From CAITJF01 sp032654645 (lineage in GTDB: Bacteria; Pseudomonadota; Gammaproteobacteria; Burkholderiales; Gallionellaceae), in contig JAULAW010000015.1 of NCBI GenBank assembly GCA_032654645.1, positions 434,001-498,000 of the forward strand: a stretch of 64,000 nt of DNA, given 5' to 3'. Numbering within the stretch: position 1 is the first letter of the stretch; each line of letters begins with the position of its first letter. Under the pieces are notes generated by a model. That model did not search any database, was not told the origin of the DNA, and was given only the letters and a program-made list of their open reading frames with translations. Positions 9,232 through 17,278 of the stretch are shown here, piece after piece. The translations under genes were made by a program, and so were the position numbers.

Positions 9232-9447
9232 ATGACACACCAATTTGATGTGATTGTTGAAAAAGATTCGGCGGGGTATTTTGGGGTATCGGCTCCAGCA
9301 CTGCCCGGCTGCCACACACAGGCCAAGTTACTTAACACCCTGATGGAGCGTATCCGAGAAGCTATCAAGCTTTGTCTTGAAGTTCGGGTCGGCACAATCG
9401 AACCGCTCGATTTTGTCGGGGTTCAACGCATTTCAGTTGCCGCATGA
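9232..9447 (+). CDS. hicB: HicB-like antitoxin
   Basis: This 71-residue protein matches the partially degraded RNase H fold of HicB antitoxins: FDVIVEKDSAGYFGVSAPALPGCHTQ followed by a helix containing ERIREAIKLCLEV. HicB neutralises the mRNA-cleaving HicA toxin. No C-terminal DNA-binding domain is present, as in short HicB forms. I chose the ATG at 9232 because AGAGG lies at 9221-9225, which overlaps the alternative upstream TTG. Its stop overlaps the hicA start by four bases. The antitoxin-first order is the reverse of the commonest hicAB arrangement. The pair sits between an IS remnant and the Ehr/Hyf genes. Confidence 0.88.
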   Translation: MTHQFDVIVEKDSAGYFGVSAPALPGCHTQAKLLNTLMERIREAIKLCLEVRVGTIEPLDFVGVQRISVAA

Positions 9448-9641
9448 TGTCCATTTCCAGCCTGACTGGCAAGGAACTATTGCCGGTGTTGAAAAAGGCT
9501 GGTTTTGAATTTCTCCATCATCAGGATGGCCGCTCGACAGTAGTGCCAGTTCACTCTGGCGAAACCATTGGGCCAGTATTGTTCGCCAAAATTCTTCGTG
9601 ACTGCGACATGAATTGTGAGCAGTTTCAAAAACTCCTTTAG
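9444..9641 (+). CDS. hicA: HicA-like toxin, probably catalytically defective
   Basis: HicA toxins are small double-stranded-RNA-binding-fold mRNA interferases. The product (65 residues) has the N-terminal helix GKELLPVLKKAGFEFL and the C-terminal part DGRSTVVPVHSGETIGP...AKILRDCDM..EQFQKLL. Between them, family members usually carry about ten further residues including a GSH or GSxH motif with the catalytic histidine. Here FLHHQDGRS joins directly, so that motif appears deleted in frame. I infer a toxin that may still bind HicB but not cleave RNA. It overlaps hicB by four bases (ATGA). Confidence 0.82.
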   Translation: MMSISSLTGKELLPVLKKAGFEFLHHQDGRSTVVPVHSGETIGPVLFAKILRDCDMNCEQFQKLL

Positions 9642-9682
9642 CTCGCGCAGGGCAATAAACGTAGTGCATTGCACAAGCATGA

Positions 9683-10642
9683 ATGAATAGCATGGATCAA
9701 ACTTTCGGCATCTTGTTCCAGCTTTGCCAGTCGTTGCTGGTGATGGTGCTCGCGCCGCTGCTGACGGGTTGGGTGAACCAGTGCCGCGCCTGGCTGCAAA
9801 ACCGCTCCGGCCCCGGCTTGTTGCAACCCTTTCGCACGTTGCGCAAGCTGTTCCACAAGGATGCGGTAATCGCCTATAACGCCTCGCCATTATTCAGTAT
9901 CACGCCCTATATTTTATTTGGCTGCATGTGGTTGGCGGCGGCCATCATTCCCATTATCGCGGTGGACTTGCCATTCTCGCCCGCAGCCGATGTGATTGCG
10001 CTGGTCGGCGTGTTTGCGTTGGCGCGGGTGTTTATTTCGCTCGCCGCAATGGATATCGGTACGGCGTTCGGGACGCTCGGCGCGCGGCGCGAGATGCTGG
10101 TGTCGTTCCTGGCCGAACCGGCGCTGTTGATGGTGCTCTTCACTACTTCGCTGATCAGCCAATCAACCCAGTTGCCGCGCATCGTGGAAGCGCTGGCGCA
10201 TCATCAGTTTGTGTTGTATCCCAGCCTTGCTTTTGCCACTCTGGCCTTCGTGATCGTGCTGCTGGCCGAAAATGCGCGCATTCCGGTGGACAACCCGAGC
10301 ACGCATCTGGAGTTGACCATGATCCACGAGGCGATGATTTTGGAGTATTCGGCGCGCCATCTGGCGCTGATCGAATGGGCGAGCAGTCTCAAGTTGTTCG
10401 CCTATATTTCGCTCGGTATTGCACTGTTCTTTCCGCATGGTATTGCCGAGGTGGGAAATTGGGGTGCGCTGCCGTTGTCCATCGCAGCGCTGCTGGCGAA
10501 ACTGGCCCTGGCAGGCGCCGGGCTGGCCTTGCTGGAAACGCTGCTGGCCAAGATGCGCATTTTCCGCGCACCGGAATTTCTGGGAACGGCGTTCCTGCTG
10601 GCGGTATTGGGGTTGTTGATCCACTTTTTATTGGGCGCGTAA
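9683..10642 (+). CDS. hyfC: Hydrogenase-4 component C-like membrane subunit (NuoH/HyfC family)
   Basis: This 319-residue membrane protein belongs to the NuoH/HycD/HyfC family, which links the soluble arm to the ion-translocating membrane arm. It shows multiple hydrophobic helices, the N-terminal GPGLLQPFRTLRKLFHKD segment and the conserved acidic loop ENARIPVDNPSTHLELTMIHEAM that resembles the quinone-site region of complex I. It is the first recognisable gene of a five-gene cluster. The antiporter-like HyfB and ferredoxin-like HyfA subunits that usually precede it are not seen. ATG 9692 is an alternative start. Neither start has a clear ribosome site. Confidence 0.9.
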   Translation: MNSMDQTFGILFQLCQSLLVMVLAPLLTGWVNQCRAWLQNRSGPGLLQPFRTLRKLFHKDAVIAYNASPLFSITPYILFGCMWLAAAIIPIIAVDLPFSPAADVIALVGVFALARVFISLAAMDIGTAFGTLGARREMLVSFLAEPALLMVLFTTSLISQSTQLPRIVEALAHHQFVLYPSLAFATLAFVIVLLAENARIPVDNPSTHLELTMIHEAMILEYSARHLALIEWASSLKLFAYISLGIALFFPHGIAEVGNWGALPLSIAALLAKLALAGAGLALLETLLAKMRIFRAPEFLGTAFLLAVLGLLIHFLLGA

Positions 10643-10652
10643 TGAGGTTCAT

Positions 10653-11309
10653 GTGAGCTACACCATCCAGTTCATCAACCTGCTCGCGGCGATACTGCTG
10701 CTCATTGTTTTTGCGATGCTGTCGCAGCGGCGCATTCTGTCGCTGATCAATCTGTTCGCCTGGCAGGGGCTGGTGTTGTCAGTCAGTACTTTCGTGGTGG
10801 CTTACTCGACAGCGCAGAGCCATTTATATTATTCCGCTGCGCTGACTTTGCTGCTGAAAGTATTGGTGTTGCCCTGGTTGCTGCATCGCCTGATCCGCAA
10901 ACTGAACGTGAGATGGGATGTGGAAACGCTGATCAACATTCCCACCACCATGCTGGTCGGTATTGCACTGGTGATTTTTGCCTTCAACCTGGCCGCGCCG
11001 ATCTCGCAGTTGGCAGAAGGCATTACCCGCGGCCTGATCGGCATCGCGCTGGCCAGTGTGCTGCTGTCGCTGCTGATGATGCTGACGCGGCGCAAGGCGA
11101 TTTCGCAGGTGGTCGGTTTCCTGTCCATGGAAAACGGGTTGTTCTTTGCCGCCACCAGCGCCACGCACGGAATGCCGTTAGTGGTGGAACTGGGCATCGC
11201 GCTGGACGTGCTGGTGGCCACCTTCATCTTCGGCATCTTTTTCTTCCAGATTCGCGAAACCTTCGACAGTTTGGACATCACGCACATGGAGAGGCTTAAG
11301 GATGATTGA
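10653..11309 (+). CDS. hyfE: Hydrogenase-4 component E-like membrane subunit
   Basis: The 218-residue product is almost entirely hydrophobic helices and matches HyfE, a small membrane subunit related to NuoK. The characteristic end of the membrane part, SMENGLFFAATSATHGMPLVVELGIALDVLVA, is present. The start is GTG with GAGG 5 bases upstream (10644-10647), and an ATG two bases earlier is out of frame. The 3' end overlaps the start of hyfF by eight bases, indicating translational coupling. Its role is inferred as part of the proton- or sodium-moving arm. Confidence 0.9.
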   Translation: MSYTIQFINLLAAILLLIVFAMLSQRRILSLINLFAWQGLVLSVSTFVVAYSTAQSHLYYSAALTLLLKVLVLPWLLHRLIRKLNVRWDVETLINIPTTMLVGIALVIFAFNLAAPISQLAEGITRGLIGIALASVLLSLLMMLTRRKAISQVVGFLSMENGLFFAATSATHGMPLVVELGIALDVLVATFIFGIFFFQIRETFDSLDITHMERLKDD

Positions 11310-12777
11310 CTTGCAGCTCACGGCGCTGTTGCTTGCCCCGTTGCTGGGCGGTCTGCTGCTGGCTTTGTTTGGCTCGCGCAGTTGGGCGGCGGAACTGAAT
11401 TCGCTGATGAGTTTCTGCACCTTTGCCGCATCCGTGGCGTTGACCATGCGTGTGGTAGATGCCGGACCGCAAGTCGCTTTCAACGAACAATTTTTTATCG
11501 ACCAGTTCAATGTGTTTCTGGTCGCGCTGACCGCCTTCGTGGCCTTCACCACTTCGCTGTTCTCACGCCCCTACATGCGCATCGAGCAGCATCATGGCAA
11601 GCTCTCCACCGGGATGCTGCACCTGTACTACAGCATGTATCAGATGTTCACCTTCACCATGCTGGTGGCGCTCACCACCAACAACATGGGCATCATCTGG
11701 GTGGCGATGGAGGCGGCGACGCTGACCACCGTGCTGCTGGTCAGCCTGTATCGCACACCGGCCAGTCTGGAAGCCGCGTGGAAATATTTCATCCTGTGCG
11801 GCGTGGGCATTGCTCTCGCGCTGTTTGGTACCATCCTGTTGTATTTCGCCGCCGAACGTGTGCTTGGCCAAGGTGGCACCGCCTTGCTGTGGACGCATTT
11901 GAACCAGGTCAAGGGCGAACTTGAGCCCACCGTGCTCAAGCTGGCGTTCATATTCCTGCTGGTTGGCTACGGCACGAAAATCGGGCTGGTGCCGCTGCAC
12001 AGCTGGTTGCCGGATGCACATGCGGAAGGCCCCACGCCGGTTTCAGCGGTGCTTTCCGGCCTGCTGCTGAACGTGGCGCTATGCGCGGTGATGCGCAGCA
12101 AGGTGCTGGTGGACGGCTCCCTGGTTTCTGATTCCATGGGGGGCGCACATTTCGCGGGCAACCTGATGATGGGTTTCGGGTTGTTGTCGGTGGTAGTCGC
12201 AGCTTTGTTCCTGTCGCGGCAAAAAGACATCAAACGCATGTTCGCGTATTCTTCGATCGAACACATGGGGCTGATCACGTTTGCTTTCGGCATGGGCGGG
12301 CCGGTAGCGACGTTTGCGGCCATGCTGCACATGACCATGCATTCGCTGACCAAGTCGGCGATCTTCTTTGCGGTCGGACATGCGGTGCAAAAAGCAGGCA
12401 CCCAGCAGATGGAAAACATACGCGGCATGATGCAAATCAGCCCCACGGTCGGTTGGGGGCTGATGCTCGGCACGTTCGCCATCCTCGGTATGCCGCCGTT
12501 CGGCGTGTTCGCCAGCGAATTCCTGATTATCACCACGGCGATGCACAGCTACCCGTGGGCTACACCGATCCTGCTGATCGCGCTGGGCATCGCGTTCGCC
12601 GCCATTTTCGGCAAGGTGCAACCGATGGTGTTCGGCGAAACCACCGCGCGCCGTTTGCCGCACCCGCCCGCCCTGCTGCCGGTGTTCGCGCACTTGCTGC
12701 TGGTGCTGATCCTCGGGTTGTATATGCCGCCCTATCTGGCTGACTGGTATCGCCAGGCGGCCGCTTTGCTAGGATAA
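11302..12777 (+). CDS. hyfF: Hydrogenase-4 component F-like antiporter subunit (NuoL/M/N family)
   Basis: This 491-residue protein is a Mrp-antiporter-like subunit of the proton_antipo_M family, expected to move ions across the inner membrane. It has about 14 hydrophobic helices and the conserved segments GTKIGLVPLHSWLPDAHAEGP and KRMFAYSSIEHMGL, including the lysine and histidine residues typical of the channel. A single antiporter subunit is present. HyfB and HyfD paralogues are missing nearby. It overlaps hyfE and is followed 12 bases later by the large-subunit gene. Confidence 0.93.
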   Translation: MIDLQLTALLLAPLLGGLLLALFGSRSWAAELNSLMSFCTFAASVALTMRVVDAGPQVAFNEQFFIDQFNVFLVALTAFVAFTTSLFSRPYMRIEQHHGKLSTGMLHLYYSMYQMFTFTMLVALTTNNMGIIWVAMEAATLTTVLLVSLYRTPASLEAAWKYFILCGVGIALALFGTILLYFAAERVLGQGGTALLWTHLNQVKGELEPTVLKLAFIFLLVGYGTKIGLVPLHSWLPDAHAEGPTPVSAVLSGLLLNVALCAVMRSKVLVDGSLVSDSMGGAHFAGNLMMGFGLLSVVVAALFLSRQKDIKRMFAYSSIEHMGLITFAFGMGGPVATFAAMLHMTMHSLTKSAIFFAVGHAVQKAGTQQMENIRGMMQISPTVGWGLMLGTFAILGMPPFGVFASEFLIITTAMHSYPWATPILLIALGIAFAAIFGKVQPMVFGETTARRLPHPPALLPVFAHLLLVLILGLYMPPYLADWYRQAAALLG

Positions 12778-12789
12778 AGGAGCGCACTG

Positions 12790-14334
12790 ATGCCCATCAC
12801 TCATCCAGATCTGCGTTTGACCCGTCTGGGCGGCGCGATTCCCGCGTGGCTGGGCGAGATCAAGCCCGGCGATCTGCTGCCGATTTGCCGGAACGTATCT
12901 GACGGCGGCGGGCGGCTGGTGGCTTTATGGGGCAGCGATGCGCGTGTTCCGGGCAATGGCTTTGCATTGCACGTTGCGCTGGTTAATGAAGCAGGTTTGA
13001 TTTGTTTGAGCATGGCATTAGACGCCGGGCAGCCCGTTTATCCGGACATCAGCCGAATTTTTCCGGCAGCCAGCCGGATGCAGCGCGCAGCGTATGACTT
13101 GCTCGGCATTTACGCGCATGAAGGCCGCGATCACCGCAAATGGATACGCCACGCTGCATGGCACGGCTTTCCGTTGCGCAAAGACTTCGATGCAGCACAA
13201 AGCCATACCGAAGATTTGGACAATTATCCGTTCGTGCAGGTCGAAGGACAGGGCGCGCATGAAATTCCGGTGGGGCCGGTCCATGCCGGCATCATCGAGC
13301 CGGGGCACTTCCGCTTCTCCGTTGTCGGCGAAAGAGTGTTGCGCCTGGAAGAGCGTTTAGGCTACACCCACAAGGGCATCGAAAAGCGCTTCGAAAACAT
13401 GACGTTGCAACGGGGCGCAAAACTGGCCGGGCGGGTGAGCGGCGACAGCACCGTCGCCTACGCCTGGGCGTATGCGATGGCCACCGAGAGCATCGCCGCC
13501 GTGACGCCGCAGGATCGGGCGCTGTGGCTGCGCGCGCTGTTCCTGGAACGCGAGCGCGTCGCCAATCACCTGGGCGATCTGGGCGATCTCGGCAACGATG
13601 TCGCGCTGTCATTCGGCTTTGCGCAGTTCTGGATATTGAAAGAACAAGTGCTGCGCAACAATGCTGCGCTGTTCGGGCACCGCTACCTGATGGATAAAAT
13701 CATTCCGGGTGGCGTGGCCGCCGACCTGGCGGAATCGGACAAGCAAATGTTGCGCGACGAATGCGCCATGCTGGAACGCGAAGTTCACTTGCTGCGCGGC
13801 ATCTATGAAGAACATGCCGGGTTGCAGGACCGCTTCATAGCCGCCGGGCGCGTCGAGCCGAAACTGGCCGCACAGCTCGGCTTGTGCGGCCTGGCCGGAC
13901 GCGCCAGCGCGCAGGCCTGGGATGCGCGCGTGCAGTTTGCCTGCGCACCTTACGACAAGCTGGATGTGAAAATGGCGACTTACCGCAACGGTGATGTCGC
14001 GGCGCGCGCCATCGTGCGTTTCGACGAGCTGTTCGAGTCGTTGCGTTTGCAGCGCGAGATTCTGATCAACCTGGTGCATGGTGACGAACTGGCAATACCG
14101 CTCGATAGATTGCCCGGCAACGGCTTCGGTGTGGGCATGGTGGAAGGGTGGCGCGGCGAGGTGCTGGTGGCGATCCACACCGATGCGCGGGGCAATCTCG
14201 CGCGCGTGCATCCGCATGATCCGTCGTGGCAGAACTGGCCGGTGCTGGAGCACGCCATCATGGGCAACATCGTGCCGGATTTCCCGCTGATCAACAAATC
14301 GTTCAATCTCAGCTATTCAGGCCAGGACTTGTAG
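12790..14334 (+). CDS. Hydrogenase-like large subunit lacking NiFe cysteines (Ehr/HyfG type)
   Basis: The 514-residue protein resembles HyfG: an N-terminal NuoC-like domain (about residues 1-150) fused to a NuoD/HycE-like domain. In true NiFe hydrogenases two CxxC motifs bind the metal centre. Here the first is RVSGDST (215-221) and the second is HDPSWQNWP (about 476-484), so all four cysteines are absent. The C-terminal DFPLINKSFNLSYSGQDL is typical of energy-converting-hydrogenase-related (Ehr) proteins as I remember them. The complex therefore cannot be a hydrogenase of the usual type. Its electron partner is unknown. A GGAG ribosome site lies at 12779-12782. Confidence 0.9.
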   Translation: MPITHPDLRLTRLGGAIPAWLGEIKPGDLLPICRNVSDGGGRLVALWGSDARVPGNGFALHVALVNEAGLICLSMALDAGQPVYPDISRIFPAASRMQRAAYDLLGIYAHEGRDHRKWIRHAAWHGFPLRKDFDAAQSHTEDLDNYPFVQVEGQGAHEIPVGPVHAGIIEPGHFRFSVVGERVLRLEERLGYTHKGIEKRFENMTLQRGAKLAGRVSGDSTVAYAWAYAMATESIAAVTPQDRALWLRALFLERERVANHLGDLGDLGNDVALSFGFAQFWILKEQVLRNNAALFGHRYLMDKIIPGGVAADLAESDKQMLRDECAMLEREVHLLRGIYEEHAGLQDRFIAAGRVEPKLAAQLGLCGLAGRASAQAWDARVQFACAPYDKLDVKMATYRNGDVAARAIVRFDELFESLRLQREILINLVHGDELAIPLDRLPGNGFGVGMVEGWRGEVLVAIHTDARGNLARVHPHDPSWQNWPVLEHAIMGNIVPDFPLINKSFNLSYSGQDL

Positions 14335-14336
14335 AA

Positions 14337-14870
14337 ATGCCCATATTTCAAATCATCCGGCAGATCATCAGGACGGGCATCAAAACCGAAGCACCGCCCT
14401 TGCCGGATGAAGCAATGCGCACTGGTGAACAACGGTTGCAGGAGGAAATCCTGCGCGTGTTCGGCAGCGCGCTGAGCATACGCCAGGTGGATGCCGGTTC
14501 ATGCAATGGCTGTGAATTGGAAATCCGCGCGCTCAATAACGCGTATTACAACATCGAAGGATTGGGCATCAAATTCACCGCCAGCCCGCGCCATGCGGAC
14601 ATGCTGCTGGTCACCGGCCCGGTGTCGCGCCACATGGAGGTTGCGCTGAAACGCACTTACGATGCCACGCCAGAACCCAAGTTGGTGGTTGCGGTTGGCG
14701 ATTGCGGTTGCAATGGCGGCATCTTTTGTTCGGAGGAGGGGGGCAAAAGCTATGCAACTTGCGGGCGTGTTGCCAACGTCATTCCTGTGGATGTAGTGGT
14801 GAGCGGTTGCCCGCCCACGCCCACGGCGATACTGCAAGGCATACTGACTGCTATCAGCGCGCAAAAATAA
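14337..14870 (+). CDS. hyfI: Hydrogenase-4 component I-like small subunit (NuoB family)
   Basis: This 177-residue protein is the NuoB/HycG/HyfI-type small subunit that carries the proximal 4Fe-4S cluster. The ligand cysteines are intact: SCNGCELEIR, GDCGCNGGIF and SGCPPTP. The cluster that would feed electrons to the large subunit is therefore conserved even though the NiFe site is not. I chose ATG 14337, two bases after the hyfG-like stop. It is the last gene of the cluster and is convergent with metG, with only 16 bases between them. Confidence 0.93.
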   Translation: MPIFQIIRQIIRTGIKTEAPPLPDEAMRTGEQRLQEEILRVFGSALSIRQVDAGSCNGCELEIRALNNAYYNIEGLGIKFTASPRHADMLLVTGPVSRHMEVALKRTYDATPEPKLVVAVGDCGCNGGIFCSEEGGKSYATCGRVANVIPVDVVVSGCPPTPTAILQGILTAISAQK

Positions 14871-14891
14871 CAGATTTTTAGAGCTGTTATT
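14866..14891. terminator. Possible convergent stem-loop between hyfI and metG
   Basis: AATAACAG (14866-14873) pairs with CTGTTATT (14884-14891) around a T-rich loop, overlapping both stop codons. The stem is A+T-rich and has no clear U-tract, so termination is only a possibility. Confidence 0.3.
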
Positions 14892-17157
14892 TGATGCGCA
14901 TTCCGGGCTGTGCGCCTTCGTCCGGGCTGAGAATGTAAAGGCCTGAGGCATCTCCGGAAGCCGCCAGCACCATGCCTTCCGACATGCCGAACTTCATCTT
15001 GCGCGGCGCGAGGTTGGCGACCATCACGGTCATTCTTCCCTTGAGTTTTTCCGGATCGTAGGTCGATTTAATTCCGGCAAACACCGTGCGCGGTTTTTGC
15101 TCGCCAATGTCCAGCGTCAGCTTCAGCAGCTTCTCCGCACCTTCCACTTGCTCGGCATTTACGATCTTTGCCACGCGCAGATCGACCTTCATAAAATCAT
15201 CAATGCCGATGGTTTCCGAAATCGGTGCGATAGCATGTTGCTGCGCTTCGGCGTGGCGCACCTGCGAATGGGAGTCTGCGGCGGCTGCAAGGGTTTCTTT
15301 ATTGGCCTCGATCATGGCGTCAATTTGTTTTTGGTCAACTCGGGTCATCAGGTGTTTGTATAGATTGATAGCATGCCCACTGGGCAAGGTTTGGAACGCC
15401 TCAGACCATTGCAATGGTGAGATATTCAAGAAGCTCTCTACCTGAGCTGCGAGATTGGGTAGCACTGGTTTTAAGTAAAGGGTAAGTATTCTTACTAGAT
15501 TGACGCTCATAGAGCAAACGAAATGAAGCTTTTCGGGCTGAATGCCTAATTTTGATAATTCCCAAGGTTTTTCTTCGTTGACGTATTTATTGGCCACATC
15601 AGCCAATCGCATGATGAGTCGCAAGGCTTTAGCAAAATCTCTGCTTTCGTAAAGGGGCGCAAGATCATGTGATGCTAGTTGAAACTCGTGAAGTAATTTT
15701 TGGGGATTATTGATTAGGTGATCGTCGTAACTGGCATCTAATTTATTTACGCTCTGTGGATTTATATCTGCTCTATCTGTTTCTTCGTTGGACAGAGCTA
15801 TTACGGATTGACCGGAAGTGGAGCGGGCGGATTCAGGCATTTCTGCCAATTTGCCATTAAATTGTTTGGTAATGAATCCTGCTGTTCTGCTTGCAATGTT
15901 GATGTACTTGCCGACCAGATCACTGTTCACCTTCGCCACAAAATCCTCAAGATTCAGGTCGAGGTCTTCCATAGTCCCGTTAAGCTTTGCGGCGTAGTAA
16001 TAGCGCAGATATTCCGGATTGAGTCCTTGCTTGAGGTAGCTGTCTGCGGTGATGAAAGTGCCGCGCGACTTGCTCATCTTCTCGCCGTTCACGGTGAGGA
16101 AGCCGTGCGCGAACAGTTTGGTCGGGGTGCGGAAACCGGCGTGTTGCAGCATCGCGGGCCAGAACAGCGCGTGGAAGTACAGGATATCCTTGCCGATGAA
16201 GTGGTACAGCTCGGCAGTGGAATCCGGTTTCCAGAACTCGTCAAAATTCAAGGGCGCACCCTCTCCCCAACCCTCTCCCCGAGGGAGAGGGAGTCTGCTC
16301 TCTCCTCTCCCTCGGGGAGAGGGGGAGAGGGTGCGCTTGTCGCATAGCGCCTTGAAGCTGCCCATGTAGCCCACCGGCGCATCCAGCCAGACGTAGAAAT
16401 ATTTGCCCGGTGCATCGGGTATTTCGAAGCCGAAGTAGGGCGCGTCGCGCGAGATGTCCCAGTCGGATAATTTATTTTCACCTTCGCCGCCCAGCCATTC
16501 CTGCATCTTGTTGGCGGCCTCGGGTTGCAGCGTGCCGCTGCGTGTCCATTCGCGCAGGAACTGCTGGCAGGTGCCGGCGGAGAGCTTGAAGAAGTAATGG
16601 TCGGAATTGCGCCGTTCCGGCTGCGCGCCGGACACGGCGGAATACGGGTTGATGAGTTCGGTCGGCGCGTAGGTGGTGCCGCAGGCTTCGCAGTTGTCGC
16701 CGTATTGATCCTTGGCGTGGCACTTCGGGCATTCGCCCTTGATGAAGCGATCCGGCAGGAACATGTTCTTGACCGGGTCGTAGAATTGTTCGATGGAGCG
16801 CACCTCGATCAAACCTGCGGCTTTGAGTTTGCGATAAATATCCTCTGCATACTCTTTGGTTTCGACACTGTTGGTGCTGCCGTAGTGGTCGAATTTGACA
16901 TGAAAGCCGTCAAAGTCGGCCTTGTGTTCATGCCACACGCGCTCGATCAATTGCTCCGGCGTGATGCCTTCCTTTTCGGCGCGCAGCATGATGGGCGTGC
17001 CGTGGGTATCGTCGGCGCATACATAGTGGCACTCGTTGCCCTGCATCTTCTGAAAGCGCACCCAGATATCGGTCTGGATATATTCGACCAGATGGCCGAG
17101 GTGGATGCTGCCGTTGGCATACGGTAGCGCGGAAGTGACCAGAATCTTGCGCGGCAT
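14887..17157 (-). CDS. metG: Methionyl-tRNA synthetase with in-frame insertions
   Basis: MetG charges tRNA-Met. The 756-residue product has the HIGH-type signature (NGSIHLGH), the zinc knuckle CPKC...CEAC, the GEKMSKSRGTF loop and a C-terminal EMAP-II-like tRNA-binding domain (DFMKVDLRVAKIV onward). It is longer than the usual roughly 680-700 residues for two reasons. An 83-bp palindromic element at 16254-16336 adds about 28 residues, including SPSPRGRGESRLPLPRGEG, in the catalytic domain after FKALCDKR. A second, A+T-rich stretch (about 15340-15880) adds an atypical segment before the anticodon-binding helices. Reading frame is kept throughout. AGGGG precedes the start. Confidence 0.95.
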   Translation of the reverse strand: MPRKILVTSALPYANGSIHLGHLVEYIQTDIWVRFQKMQGNECHYVCADDTHGTPIMLRAEKEGITPEQLIERVWHEHKADFDGFHVKFDHYGSTNSVETKEYAEDIYRKLKAAGLIEVRSIEQFYDPVKNMFLPDRFIKGECPKCHAKDQYGDNCEACGTTYAPTELINPYSAVSGAQPERRNSDHYFFKLSAGTCQQFLREWTRSGTLQPEAANKMQEWLGGEGENKLSDWDISRDAPYFGFEIPDAPGKYFYVWLDAPVGYMGSFKALCDKRTLSPSPRGRGESRLPLPRGEGWGEGAPLNFDEFWKPDSTAELYHFIGKDILYFHALFWPAMLQHAGFRTPTKLFAHGFLTVNGEKMSKSRGTFITADSYLKQGLNPEYLRYYYAAKLNGTMEDLDLNLEDFVAKVNSDLVGKYINIASRTAGFITKQFNGKLAEMPESARSTSGQSVIALSNEETDRADINPQSVNKLDASYDDHLINNPQKLLHEFQLASHDLAPLYESRDFAKALRLIMRLADVANKYVNEEKPWELSKLGIQPEKLHFVCSMSVNLVRILTLYLKPVLPNLAAQVESFLNISPLQWSEAFQTLPSGHAINLYKHLMTRVDQKQIDAMIEANKETLAAAADSHSQVRHAEAQQHAIAPISETIGIDDFMKVDLRVAKIVNAEQVEGAEKLLKLTLDIGEQKPRTVFAGIKSTYDPEKLKGRMTVMVANLAPRKMKFGMSEGMVLAASGDASGLYILSPDEGAQPGMRIK
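16254..16336. repeat. Palindromic CTCTCCC-type repeat inserted in metG
   Basis: An 83-bp element with perfect 15-bp terminal inverted repeats (GCGCACCCTCTCCCC at 16254-16268 and its complement at 16322-16336). Inside is a second palindrome built on CCTCTCCC/GGGAGAGG. It resembles the short GC-rich repeats scattered between genes in many betaproteobacteria but here lies within a coding sequence, preserving the frame. It encodes a Gly/Arg/Pro/Ser-rich insert. Confidence 0.88.
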
Positions 17158-17278
17158 GATAGGAAAACCCCTTTAAAAGTGCGGCAATTGTAGCAAAGTC
17201 AGGCTATAGGCGTGGGGGGTAATCTTGGGTAGAATGCCACCCCCCACGTGATAGTTAACGCACCATAAGGAGCAACCC

